The translations under genes were made by a program, and so were the position numbers. Shown here one piece after another: positions 45,193 through 53,729 of a DNA stretch of 64,000 nt. The notes beneath the pieces were generated by a model. The model was given only the letters and a program-made list of their open reading frames with translations. It was not told the origin of the DNA and searched no databases. The stretch lies in NCBI GenBank assembly GCA_019918135.1, contig WBZZ01004130.1, forward strand, positions 156,035-220,034, in the 5' to 3' direction. The DNA comes from Paulinella micropora (lineage: Eukaryota; Cercozoa; Imbricatea; Euglyphida; Paulinellidae). Numbering within the stretch: the first letter of the stretch is position 1; each line of letters starts with the position of its first letter.

Positions 45193-46014
45193 ATGGAGAA
45201 AATAAACAATGTCAAGGTGAAGCCAGTAAAACAAGAGGGTGATGGAAACAAAAAAGCCAAGGGCTATAAATTATTCAATGAGCCGTATGCCAACATATTT
45301 CTACTTGCCCGTAAGAAGAGCGGTAAAACGACAGCACTATTTGAAATACTGAAACGGACAACAGACAAAAAAACACGTATTGTCATTATCGCTTCAACAA
45401 TTCACAAGGACTACATTTATAAAGCAATGGTAAAGCACTTTAAGAACAGAGGCAACCCGATGGCGGTATATACCTTTCTTAAATCGGATGGTGTGAATAT
45501 TATTGATTACGAGTTGGACAAACTAAATAGAAACGACGAGCAACACGAAGGAGAAATTAAACAGGATGAAGAAGAAATAGAGAAGCCACAATTTTTATAC
45601 TTTGGAAAAGAAGAAAAAAAGAAACAGAGCACCGCAGAGGTAAAAGAAAGGCCGAGCAAGTATATTTCGCCAGAGGTTGTTTTTGTTTTGGACGATTTAG
45701 GAAGTGGATTAAGAGACAAGTCCGTAAGCGATTTGTTAAAAAAGAACAGACACTATAAATCAAAGGTTATTATGTCTAGTCAGTATTTGAACGACCTACG
45801 GCCAGAAGCCATAAAGCAGTTAGATTATTTATTAATCTTTCCAGCCCAATCTCAGGACAAAATGGAACTCGTGTATAAACACTTAGACTTATCTTTTGAC
45901 TTTGATTACTTTCTTAAAAAGTATCACGAAGCAACAAAAGAGAGATTTAACTTTTTATATGTTTCAAGTGTAGATGATGAATTACGGAGGAACTTCTCAC
46001 AAAGATTTAAATAA
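45193..46014 (+). CDS. Genome-packaging ATPase (P-R)
   Basis: 273 residues; Walker A LLARKKSGKTT, Walker B VVFVLDDLGSG, and motif VIMSSQYLNDLRPEAIKQLD. A few residues longer than the P-L copy in a charged linker (EEKKKQSTAEVKE). Same role: ATP-driven DNA packaging. Start MEKINN preferred over the upstream in-frame extension that overlaps the preceding gene. Confidence 0.93.
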   Translation: MEKINNVKVKPVKQEGDGNKKAKGYKLFNEPYANIFLLARKKSGKTTALFEILKRTTDKKTRIVIIASTIHKDYIYKAMVKHFKNRGNPMAVYTFLKSDGVNIIDYELDKLNRNDEQHEGEIKQDEEEIEKPQFLYFGKEEKKKQSTAEVKERPSKYISPEVVFVLDDLGSGLRDKSVSDLLKKNRHYKSKVIMSSQYLNDLRPEAIKQLDYLLIFPAQSQDKMELVYKHLDLSFDFDYFLKKYHEATKERFNFLYVSSVDDELRRNFSQRFK

Positions 46015-46054
46015 AAAAAATCAAATATTAAATAATTATTTTTGTATATAGTAT

Positions 46055-46384
46055 ATGGTAGTAAAAACAACTCGTGTTGAAGTTATTCCAACAATCGGCA
46101 AACGAACTATTAACTCAAGCACAATGGCTGGAGGTAAAAAGAAGTCTGGTCGCAAGAAGAAGAAAGGAGGCAAGGGGCAGGCTGGCGGTAAAATTAACTG
46201 GGCAAAGGTTGGGAAAACGGCTTTGGCTGTTAATAAATTCCTTCGTGATAACAAAGTAATTTCTAGAACTGCGGGAGCCTTAAGCAGTATTGGAGTTCCT
46301 TATGCTGGGTCTGTCCAAGCCACCGCTTCAAAACTCGGATATGGCAAGAGAAAGCAGAGAGGATGCGGTGCCCTTAAATTTTAG
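46055..46384 (+). CDS. Small basic core/penetration-type virion peptide (P-R)
   Basis: 109 residues. The N-terminal 25 residues are unlike P-L. They are followed by a Lys/Gly tract (KKSGRKKKKGGKG) and the conserved GKINWAKVGKTALAVNKFLR region, then KVISRTAGALSS. GTATATAGTAT directly precedes the ATG. Probably a DNA-condensing or membrane-active peptide released by the protease; inferred. Confidence 0.6.
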   Translation: MVVKTTRVEVIPTIGKRTINSSTMAGGKKKSGRKKKKGGKGQAGGKINWAKVGKTALAVNKFLRDNKVISRTAGALSSIGVPYAGSVQATASKLGYGKRKQRGCGALKF

Positions 46385-46422
46385 TCCGCTTGCGGACAAA
46401 TTGATTATCACAAGCGATAATC
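46384..46422. terminator. Twin hairpins after the core-peptide gene
   Basis: GTCCGC-TT-GCGGAC (46384-46397) and GATTATC...GATAATC (46403-46422) begin at the stop codon and are followed by A-rich sequence. Likely a transcript end. Confidence 0.5.
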
Positions 46423-46478
46423 TAATTCTAAAAAAAATAATTTGATATAACACAGAAATATTTTTTTTGTTTTATATA

Positions 46479-48158
46479 ATGAAAACGAAGAAACAGAAAT
46501 TAAGACCCCCGCGGGTTTATAGAAATAAAAGCGGGAAGCCGTATATTATCCAGAAGGGTAAAAAATATTATCTTAATTTTGGCAAAAAAACAAATGATAT
46601 GAGCACACTTCAAATCGTTAAACTTTTTATGAAATACTTAAGCAGACCGAGGACAACTAAGAGAATGAAGACAAAGAAGGAAGACTTAAGGAAAGTCCAG
46701 AGTCTGTCTGAGATTGAGCAGAATACGAGAACAGCCATTAATGACCACTTAGACAAACTTAAGAAGGAGAAATACGAAAAGATTGATGAGATAGACCAAA
46801 AAGAGAAAAAGGCACAGGCTGATGCTGAAGAAGAAAAGAAAAGGCAAGAAAGAAAAGACATAGCCGATGCTAAGGAACTAAAAGAAACAATGGATAGGGA
46901 ACATAAAAGACAACTGGCGGAGATTAAGGAAAGACAGGAAGAAAAGGATAGGGAACAGAAGAAGGAACAACGACTTATTCAGGAACTAGAGGCAGAACGA
47001 CGACATAGACAGGGTTTATTGATGGCTCCACTAGCCCCGCCTATGATAAAACCGCCACCGCCACCACCAAAAGGACGACCGCCAAGGAGAACGAAGGGAG
47101 TTATTGTAAAGGATGCGGAAGAAGAGGAGAAACATAAACAAACAAAACGGGAAAAAATAATTGATGGTATGTTTGCTGAGACTATTAGAAAGAAACGACG
47201 AACTGCACATCCTTCTAATGAAAAGATTATCCAAAAACTAAGATTTATTGGACATGTTATCCCTGATATTAAGCCATCAAGAGGAGGAAAAATAAACTAT
47301 TCTGAAATGTTGAAACAATGGCTATACAAAAGTCCTATTATAACTGACCAAGTGTTGAATTCACAACAAGCATGGGTTGAATTTGATTTATGGAGAGAAG
47401 GTGCGGTGGCAAAAAAGAAAGAAGAAGTAGACAGTGCGAAGGCAAACAGAGAAGAAAATAAATCAGGAGAAGAAAATAAAGGAGAAGAAGAAAATAAAGC
47501 AGAACAAGAAAATAAAGGAGAACAAGAAAATCAAGGAGAAAACCCTATTATACAGGAACCTGACGAAGAGCAAGCAAATATGACTGAAGCAGAAACCGAA
47601 CCAGAATCGGATGCGGTAGGAATTGGTTTATCTCCATATCTCCAACATGTTGGAGATATTCTTGTCGGAAAAGGTTTAATGACTAGTGAAATCAACGACA
47701 TAATGAAAAAACACAACTGGTATTTAGGAACAATTGCAAGTGATGAAATTCATAGGCTAAATCCCGAAAAAAGAAGGCAATACGGATTTATTATGAACAC
47801 CGACCCGAGCAACAAAAAAGGACAGCACTGGATGGCCGTTTACTGCTCTTTAGATGGCGATAGAAGTATAGAGATATACGACCCATTAGCACTTTACCAA
47901 CCAACTGAAGACTTTCAACAACAAATGAAAAGGCTAATAGATAAAAGCCACCCCGATAGTTATTTATTGATGAAGGTCAATCAAGTAAAGCAACAATCAA
48001 ACACCTCGGACATGTGTGGTTGGCATAGTATGAGATTTTTAATGGAAAGAGCGAAAGGCAACCGCTTTAAATTTGCCAGTGGCTATACAGACTTAAAAGA
48101 AGACGAAGCGGAGAAATTAAAAGCACAGAATGGTTATGGTTTTGACACTTTTATATAA
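46479..48158 (+). CDS. Adenain-type cysteine protease (P-R)
   Basis: 559 residues from MKTKKQKLRPP (TTTATATAATG start context). N-terminal basic region, coiled coil, PPPPPP patch, and Glu/Asn-rich linker. The catalytic part has His in GQHWMAVY, Asp in IEIYDPLA, and Cys in SDMCGWHSMRF with the upstream QQ pair. Between GIGLSP and GKGLM it has ten extra residues, including YLQHVGD, compared with P-L; these come from the palindrome at 47638-47657. Confidence 0.92.
   Translation: MKTKKQKLRPPRVYRNKSGKPYIIQKGKKYYLNFGKKTNDMSTLQIVKLFMKYLSRPRTTKRMKTKKEDLRKVQSLSEIEQNTRTAINDHLDKLKKEKYEKIDEIDQKEKKAQADAEEEKKRQERKDIADAKELKETMDREHKRQLAEIKERQEEKDREQKKEQRLIQELEAERRHRQGLLMAPLAPPMIKPPPPPPKGRPPRRTKGVIVKDAEEEEKHKQTKREKIIDGMFAETIRKKRRTAHPSNEKIIQKLRFIGHVIPDIKPSRGGKINYSEMLKQWLYKSPIITDQVLNSQQAWVEFDLWREGAVAKKKEEVDSAKANREENKSGEENKGEEENKAEQENKGEQENQGENPIIQEPDEEQANMTEAETEPESDAVGIGLSPYLQHVGDILVGKGLMTSEINDIMKKHNWYLGTIASDEIHRLNPEKRRQYGFIMNTDPSNKKGQHWMAVYCSLDGDRSIEIYDPLALYQPTEDFQQQMKRLIDKSHPDSYLLMKVNQVKQQSNTSDMCGWHSMRFLMERAKGNRFKFASGYTDLKEDEAEKLKAQNGYGFDTFI
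47638..47657. repeat. In-frame 20-bp palindrome 4 (protease)
   Basis: ATCTCCAACATGTTGGAGAT, perfect palindrome inside a 10-codon insertion that is missing from the P-L protease. This is direct evidence of in-frame gain or loss. Confidence 0.93.
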
Positions 48159-48180
48159 AATATTATTTGTATGATATATC

Positions 48181-48993
48181 ATGGATTATAAAGGGGGCAG
48201 GTCAAGTTCCATTTACTATATCAACAGCAAAAACAGAATAACGGGGACAGACAGCGACTTTACACACGAAATTAATATGAAGGGGCTAGACAATCCAACA
48301 CACTGCAAAATTCTTCATATTTATGTGCCGAAGTCGTATTACTCTGTGGCAAGTCCTTACAATACCTTTACACTTAGCGAAGACGGATATGAGGCTTTAA
48401 TTACGATACCAGAGGGCAACTACACAATGAACAACTTAAAAAATAAACTGGCAGAGGTGCTAACCGCGGAAAGTCCAAATGACTATACATACACAACAAC
48501 GAGCAACAACACCAACACAGACCCTGAAGATGGCAAATTAATCTTTAGTGTTTCAAATAACGGGGGTATTCAACCGCGGTTCATATTTGATGCTGATACC
48601 CGCATTCACGAGGTTATGGGTTTTGATAGAAACTCTACATATTTCTTCGCTAATGATTTTATCAAATCGCCAAATGTAATTATTCTAACTGGTGAAAAAA
48701 CATTATATCTTCAATCGGATTTGGTGAATGAAGGTGATAATCATGTGCTTCAAGAAATATACACAGCAAACGAAATTCCTTTCGGCTCTGTCATTTATGA
48801 TGGAAGCGGGTCTGAGTATGGTAAAACATTGTCTGCGAGTTCCAATAATGTGTTTAGGTTTTACTTGACGGACGAAAACGACCAAGCAATTAATCTTAAT
48901 GGTTTGGGTATCGTTATAACATTGCTGGTTTATCGTGAAACTAATTATTTTAGTTTATTTAATTCATTCTTCAATTTGATGAAGGCGAGGTAA
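48181..48993 (+). CDS. Penton-like minor capsid protein (P-R)
   Basis: 270 residues, the same length as the P-L copy and alignable without gaps; differences are scattered. Probable single jelly-roll vertex protein. GATATATCATGG start context. It is next to major capsid, as usual for Polintons. Confidence 0.75.
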   Translation: MDYKGGRSSSIYYINSKNRITGTDSDFTHEINMKGLDNPTHCKILHIYVPKSYYSVASPYNTFTLSEDGYEALITIPEGNYTMNNLKNKLAEVLTAESPNDYTYTTTSNNTNTDPEDGKLIFSVSNNGGIQPRFIFDADTRIHEVMGFDRNSTYFFANDFIKSPNVIILTGEKTLYLQSDLVNEGDNHVLQEIYTANEIPFGSVIYDGSGSEYGKTLSASSNNVFRFYLTDENDQAINLNGLGIVITLLVYRETNYFSLFNSFFNLMKAR

Positions 48994-49078
48994 AGATATT
49001 TAATTTTAGAATTATTTATTTTTTTCTATAGATATATTCTCGTGAATTATCAAATTTACAGGAAGCAAAAAGCAAAAA

Positions 49079-50656
49079 ATGCCGTCTCAAGTCGGATATG
49101 GACAAGAGTTAGACCACCAACCAAAAGAACTGCTAAAAGGAAAATATGAATTAAACAAACTTACAAGCCGTGAAGGCTCGGGTAATATTACTCTCACCAC
49201 AGCGGGAGGCACCGAAAGCACCTTTGAAATCCCTACCAGACCTTTGAACCTTGCTCGTAGTGTTTTGCGATTTACCTACACTCCACGGAACCCTGGACAG
49301 AATAATGCTAATCGTATCTTTATGGATTGCTTGTCGATGATTAGGAGTATTGAATTACGAAGCCGAAGCGGGCAGTATTTGTGTAATCTTCAACATGTTG
49401 GAAATTACACTAAGATGATTTGGAAGCCTGAAATCAGTTATGATAAGTATATGTCTCTGGAGAACCATGGAGGAGGTGTTTCTAGTGGAACATTGCTTCA
49501 AAAGTGTAATGTGCTTAATGATGCTACTTTGAATATTGCTTCAAGATATTTTCAATCGGCTGATGCTGCTGCCACTGCCGCTGGTGATGATACTAAATTT
49601 GGAACACTACGGATTCAAGATACGAGCACTGGCGATAGGAAGGCTGAGATAATTGCCGCTATCAATGCTGTCGGCGATAGTGTTAAGACTTTGGTAAATC
49701 TCCCGTCAATGAGTGCTCGTCGTCATGATGATCTTTTGAATAGTTTCAATGGTATAGGAGGTTCGTTTGTTAATGTCGCTTACGAGGAGGCTAAGTATTT
49801 TGAAGTCGGAGGAATTCAGGGTGCTGCTACTGTTGTCAATACTGCTGATGACACTCCAGTTATTAATGTTAAATTGCCTTTGGGTATGATTTTTGGAACC
49901 ATTTTTGAAATTGATAAAACACTTGGTTTTAATGAAATTATGGATATGCGGATTGTATGGGAAGGAACTAGCAGGACTATGTTTACTGGAACCAGTGCCA
50001 CTAACATTGCTACTGGTGCTGCAATTGGTGCTACTGGTGCGATTGTTTCAAATTTGAACTTGTTTCTCGCGGTTGAAACAGACCCAAATGTCATCCTTGG
50101 TGTTCAAAGCAAAATCGCTGGCGAAGGTTTTAGGTTTACTATCGAATATCCTATCTCGTGGAAGCACAACCTTGGAAGTACAAGTCAGAACTTCGTTGTA
50201 AAAATGAACAGATCACAGGGTGAGAGAATCCGTCGTATCTATACTTCTGCTTTTCATAATGCAGAAAGTTCTAATACTTCTTTTGATAACGACCATAGAA
50301 ACGACACTAAAATTAGAACTTATTATACTACTATCGATGGTAGCAGGATGCAACAATTTGACATTGATACTTCTGAAAATGAGGACTATATGATTTTGAA
50401 GGATAAGTTGAAGGGAAGTGCTATCCTAAACACAGATATCTATAAGTACAACTGGTTTCATGTTGATTACTGGGATAACAACCGCCCACTTTACGATAAG
50501 AATGTTGAAGGATATGAAAAGTCAGGTTTGAGCCTTGACACTGAGCGACGATATGAGTTCGTTTCTACTACTGCGGGAAACAACCTCAATCACTACACTT
50601 TCGCCATTCTTCAACAAGATGTCATTGTGAGAGGAATTGAAATTATTAAGATGTAG
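49079..50656 (+). CDS. Polinton-type major capsid protein (P-R)
   Basis: 525 residues. Shares with P-L the N-terminal block (REGSG, TTAGG, RIFMDCLS) and the C-terminal block (FNID/FDIDTS.E.EDYM.LK.K..GSA..N.DIYKYNWF). The central region has several gaps and low identity, far more diverged than the neighbouring ATPase. Predicted double jelly-roll capsomer. The ATG follows an A-rich leader (aaaagcaaaaaATG). Confidence 0.87.
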   Translation: MPSQVGYGQELDHQPKELLKGKYELNKLTSREGSGNITLTTAGGTESTFEIPTRPLNLARSVLRFTYTPRNPGQNNANRIFMDCLSMIRSIELRSRSGQYLCNLQHVGNYTKMIWKPEISYDKYMSLENHGGGVSSGTLLQKCNVLNDATLNIASRYFQSADAAATAAGDDTKFGTLRIQDTSTGDRKAEIIAAINAVGDSVKTLVNLPSMSARRHDDLLNSFNGIGGSFVNVAYEEAKYFEVGGIQGAATVVNTADDTPVINVKLPLGMIFGTIFEIDKTLGFNEIMDMRIVWEGTSRTMFTGTSATNIATGAAIGATGAIVSNLNLFLAVETDPNVILGVQSKIAGEGFRFTIEYPISWKHNLGSTSQNFVVKMNRSQGERIRRIYTSAFHNAESSNTSFDNDHRNDTKIRTYYTTIDGSRMQQFDIDTSENEDYMILKDKLKGSAILNTDIYKYNWFHVDYWDNNRPLYDKNVEGYEKSGLSLDTERRYEFVSTTAGNNLNHYTFAILQQDVIVRGIEIIKM

Positions 50657-50711
50657 AAAAAATAAAATAAAAATTAATAGATTAAATTATTTTTTGTTAT
50701 ATATACAAGAG

Positions 50712-52028
50712 ATGTCCCATCAAAGAAATTTAATCGCACAAGATGAAGCCAATAACTTTGTTAATGTTAAGTGTGAAACTGATGGAGTAATTAAATCAAG
50801 TTTAATCGCTGAAAATCCTGCTGGAAACTTAATAAATGTCGCTGTAGGATATGATGGCGAAATTGAAACCAACAATATGAAAACTGCCTTCGGCGAAGCA
50901 ACAACTGCTCAATTAACACCAGTATTACAAGAAATCTTTCCATATACCATTAATACTAGGGTATGGACAAAAACAGAAACAAAGGCCACCGTTTCATTTT
51001 TGGAGAATATGGCCGTATTAGCAACTCAAGCCGATATCACGGCGGATGCTAGATTAGTGAGCAAAAAAAGAATAAAATATAGAACTGGAACAGGTGTCCT
51101 GTGTCGCTTTACTGCTCTATGGACGACTGACGATACAAAAGATTATTATTCGTTTATCGGAATAGGAAATGGGGTCACTGATGGATTTTATTTTTACAAA
51201 AGTCAAGCAGGAATGAATATTGCACATTGTAAAGGAGGTGTCATAGAATATGTAGCACAGGCGAACTGGGATGACCCATGCGATGGAACTGAAGGCATGC
51301 CCGAAATGAAATGGAACAAAGGAAATGTATTTCAAATTCAATTTCAATATCTCGGATTTGGTGCTATTAAGTTTTACATTGAAAATCCCATAACAGGATT
51401 ATTTCAATTAGTTCATATGATTGAGTATGCGAATGATAATACTGGTGTGAGTCTGCGAAATACGACATTACCATTTACAGCAATAATAAAAAATGATGGG
51501 AAGACGGGAATACAAACTTTAAAGACTGCTAGTTGTAGTTTATTCATTGAGGGCTCTAACATCGTTAATACCAGTATATCTAACGAAGCGGAAGGAAGTG
51601 AGGCAGCGAGCACCACGGAAAGCCCAATTCTCAGCATAAAAAATAAAGCACTTTTCAATAATTCCTTAACAAATTATTCAATTGTTTACCCAACTCTCGT
51701 AAGCATATCAAACGAAGACACAAAAGTTAATATAGTGCGAATTGTGAAAACGACTGGAACACTTACTGGCGAGAACTTTGCCGATATTGATGCCACTACT
51801 TCAATCGTATCAAAGGATACCGCCGCGACTGCCCTCGGTGGTGCTGTTGTGACGGATGTCATCCTTAAACTTTTTATTAATGCTACTTCTAGCCAACTTA
51901 TTGACCTGCGAACTTACGACATACAACTCTCTCCTAGTGAAAATCTAACATTTTTACAAAAGTCTGTTGCGACTGTTAATAATGGAGGAAATGTAAGTGT
52001 CATAGTTAATTTCGTAGAAGATCATTGA
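50712..52028 (+). CDS. Putative capsid-associated or receptor-binding fibre protein (P-R)
   Basis: 438 residues from MSHQRNLIAQDE. It has an N-terminal duplicated motif (NLI.V..G.DG.I.....) not present in P-L. The middle domain is conserved with 449-1687 (KIKYR/RIKYRTGTGV, GNVFQIQFQYLGFG, FYIENPITGLFQLVH). The C-terminal half is strongly diverged. ATATATACAAGAG precedes the ATG. Likely a virion surface protein. Confidence 0.7.
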   Translation: MSHQRNLIAQDEANNFVNVKCETDGVIKSSLIAENPAGNLINVAVGYDGEIETNNMKTAFGEATTAQLTPVLQEIFPYTINTRVWTKTETKATVSFLENMAVLATQADITADARLVSKKRIKYRTGTGVLCRFTALWTTDDTKDYYSFIGIGNGVTDGFYFYKSQAGMNIAHCKGGVIEYVAQANWDDPCDGTEGMPEMKWNKGNVFQIQFQYLGFGAIKFYIENPITGLFQLVHMIEYANDNTGVSLRNTTLPFTAIIKNDGKTGIQTLKTASCSLFIEGSNIVNTSISNEAEGSEAASTTESPILSIKNKALFNNSLTNYSIVYPTLVSISNEDTKVNIVRIVKTTGTLTGENFADIDATTSIVSKDTAATALGGAVVTDVILKLFINATSSQLIDLRTYDIQLSPSENLTFLQKSVATVNNGGNVSVIVNFVEDH

Positions 52029-52061
52029 AGCAAAAAAAAACAGAATACAATTTAATATCAA

Positions 52062-52505
52062 TCAGAGGTATTTTTTTACCGCATCTTTGTTATTAAAATA
52101 AGGGTCTTGAATTAAATATTCAAGGTATGGTTTGTCAATCTTTGCGACATCTTCAATTTTCATTTTTTTATACTTGCCATATTGAAGAAAAACATCGGCT
52201 TCGTGTTGTTGTTCTTCTTTGCAATTTCTACCCCTACATTAGCCCTTTATTTCAGTAATCCCCGTTTCTTTTAAATCTGCAGTCGTAAAAGGAGTGCTCT
52301 GCTCTTCGTCCGTTATAGCCTCCAACGGAATTACTACTTTAACATTATCATCTATGTTGGAAATCCCAACATTGGGTTTATATTGCTCATAGAAAGAAAC
52401 AATGTCTGGTTTAGTCCATTTAATAGTGGGTTTCTTAACTTCGCTGTCAATGTTCAATTTTTCAATTTCATTCAAGTAGTCCTGTTTGGTGCTCAGGTCG
52501 GTCAT
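52062..52505 (-). pseudogene. Hypothetical gene split by an in-frame TAA, with GKYKG-type (DUF3820-like) second half
   Basis: The first 88 codons (52239-52505) match the P-L gene at 1-416. After the TAA at 52239-52241 the same frame stays open for 58 more codons to TGA at 52062. This second half contains YGKYKKMKIEDVAKIDKPYL, related to GKYKGKSVADVAVFDKQYL at 53293-53577. It is either a disrupted fusion, readthrough, or two abutting ORFs without a start codon for the second. The NVGISNI peptide near residue 50 is encoded by another small inverted repeat (ATGTTGGaaatCCCAACAT). Confidence 0.6.
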
Positions 52506-52557
52506 TGATATACTATTAATATTATTTTTTTATTAATTTTATTTAAGAGTATATAGT
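52506..52557. promoter_or_regulatory. Divergent AT-rich promoter
   Basis: 52 bp with GAGTATATAGT directly before the rightward ATG and AATATTAATAGTATATCA on the other side. It serves the DUF3223-like gene and the leftward hypothetical gene. Confidence 0.45.
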
Positions 52558-53292
52558 ATGTTGTATATACTAAGCGGAGTAATGTTTAAAACAAAGAAAG
52601 AAATAATAGTATATATAAGAAATATTGTCAGCAAATATAAGCACAATGAAAAGTTAAATGAAATTGATAGTAATTTTATTAAGGGTATTATAATTAATCA
52701 TCCTGATTATAAGACGAAATTTGAACATTTGATAAATTGTGAAATTGATGTTGAAAATAATGGATATGGTAGTAAGCACTTTCGTATAGGAGAAAAAGCA
52801 TTTTCGTGGTATAATTGTATTAATTACATTGGGGTAAATAAAGAGAAACAAATGATGAGATACACCAAGACCAAATTTAATGATGCGTGTAGAAATACTA
52901 TAAAAAATCAAATAGAAGAATATTTAAATAGAATGGTAATAGATATTTTCATTGAGCCGAAATATATATGTGAAATAACAAAAGAAATACACGATAGAAA
53001 AAACGTTCATGTTGACCATCACTTTGAAAAAATAAAGTTTAAAGAAATTACAGACCGATATTTAGAAGAGAATAAATTAAATTATCGCAATGTAGAAACA
53101 GAAGAAAGAGAAGACTTTAGAGAAATTCTAAAAGAGCCACACTATACACAATTTAACAATTTTCATAGAGAAAAAGCGATATTAAGAATAATTAAAAAAG
53201 AGATAAATTTAGTCGGTAATCTCCAACGTGTTGGAGATATGGTGCTACCGACAATTGTCCAAGGGACTAATTTAAAGGAGAATGTAGTGTGA
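52558..53292 (+). CDS. DUF3223-type protein with HNH-like cysteine/histidine motif
   Basis: 244 residues. The DUF3223 pattern comprises DSNFIKGIIINHPDYKTKF, then EIDVENNGYGSKHFRIGEKAFSWYNCI. Next comes CEITKEIHDRKNVHVDHHFEKIKFKEI, whose C...HVDH arrangement resembles an HNH-like endonuclease as found in phage and giant-virus DUF3223 proteins. Near the C-terminus is NLQRVGD, encoded by a palindrome. No counterpart in the visible part of P-L. Possible homing or recombination nuclease. Confidence 0.75.
   Translation: MLYILSGVMFKTKKEIIVYIRNIVSKYKHNEKLNEIDSNFIKGIIINHPDYKTKFEHLINCEIDVENNGYGSKHFRIGEKAFSWYNCINYIGVNKEKQMMRYTKTKFNDACRNTIKNQIEEYLNRMVIDIFIEPKYICEITKEIHDRKNVHVDHHFEKIKFKEITDRYLEENKLNYRNVETEEREDFREILKEPHYTQFNNFHREKAILRIIKKEINLVGNLQRVGDMVLPTIVQGTNLKENVV
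53219..53238. repeat. In-frame 20-bp palindrome 5 (DUF3223-like gene)
   Basis: ATCTCCAAC-GT-GTTGGAGAT (9-bp arms), encoding part of NLQRVGD close to the C-terminus. Confidence 0.9.
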
Positions 53293-53577
53293 TTATAGAA
53301 TATATTTAACAATTTCTTTTTTGAGTTCTGGATAGTTTACCATCATCGGTTGCTTGTTCAACCATATTAAGTATTGCTTGTCAAATACAGCGACATCAGC
53401 AACGGACTTCCCCTTATATTTTCCAATAGGTAGCAATCCTTGTTCTTGAAGTTTTTTACTTTCAGATTTATATTCATTTACATGACCATCAATGACTTGC
53501 TTGATATCATCCAAAGTAAATGTTTTATTATTGATAGAAAGTTTTTCAAATTTTTCCGCGAGAGACTTGAGAGACAT
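53293..53577 (-). CDS. GKYKG (DUF3820-like) small protein
   Basis: 94 residues; the C-terminal half has PIGKYKGKSVADVAVFDKQY followed by LIWLNKQP, the signature of the small DUF3820/exonuclease-X C-terminal-like domain. The N-terminal half is helical. Its stop abuts that of the convergent DUF3223-like gene (no gap). Possibly binds nucleic acid; unproven. GTATACTATA lies before the start. Confidence 0.65.
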   Translation of the reverse strand: MSLKSLAEKFEKLSINNKTFTLDDIKQVIDGHVNEYKSESKKLQEQGLLPIGKYKGKSVADVAVFDKQYLIWLNKQPMMVNYPELKKEIVKYIL

Positions 53578-53666
53578 TAGTGTATACTATAGGATATAAA
53601 AAATAAAAAATTAATTAATTGATATTTGAAAATCCACACTACCGCTATCGCTCCCGTGTGTTTTTC

Positions 53667-53727
53667 AAACATCGATGTTTATCAACAAACGGGAATGAGT
53701 GAAACGAATGAAAGTGAAGTTGATAAA
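53667..53727. terminator. Inverted repeats at the 3' end of the polymerase gene
   Basis: AAACATCGATGTTT (53667-53680, perfect palindrome), and TTTATCAAC (53678-53686) paired with GTTGATAAA (53719-53727). Situated just past the polymerase stop. The P-L spacer at 3340-3410 uses the same design. Confidence 0.5.
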
Positions 53728-53729
53728 TA

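Noticed and set aside
49386-49405. ATCTTCAACATGTTGGAAAT in the P-R major capsid gene as a seventh palindromic insert
   Set aside because: Imperfect, and the P-L capsid has the same length here (LNHLG versus LQHVG), so no insertion is shown.
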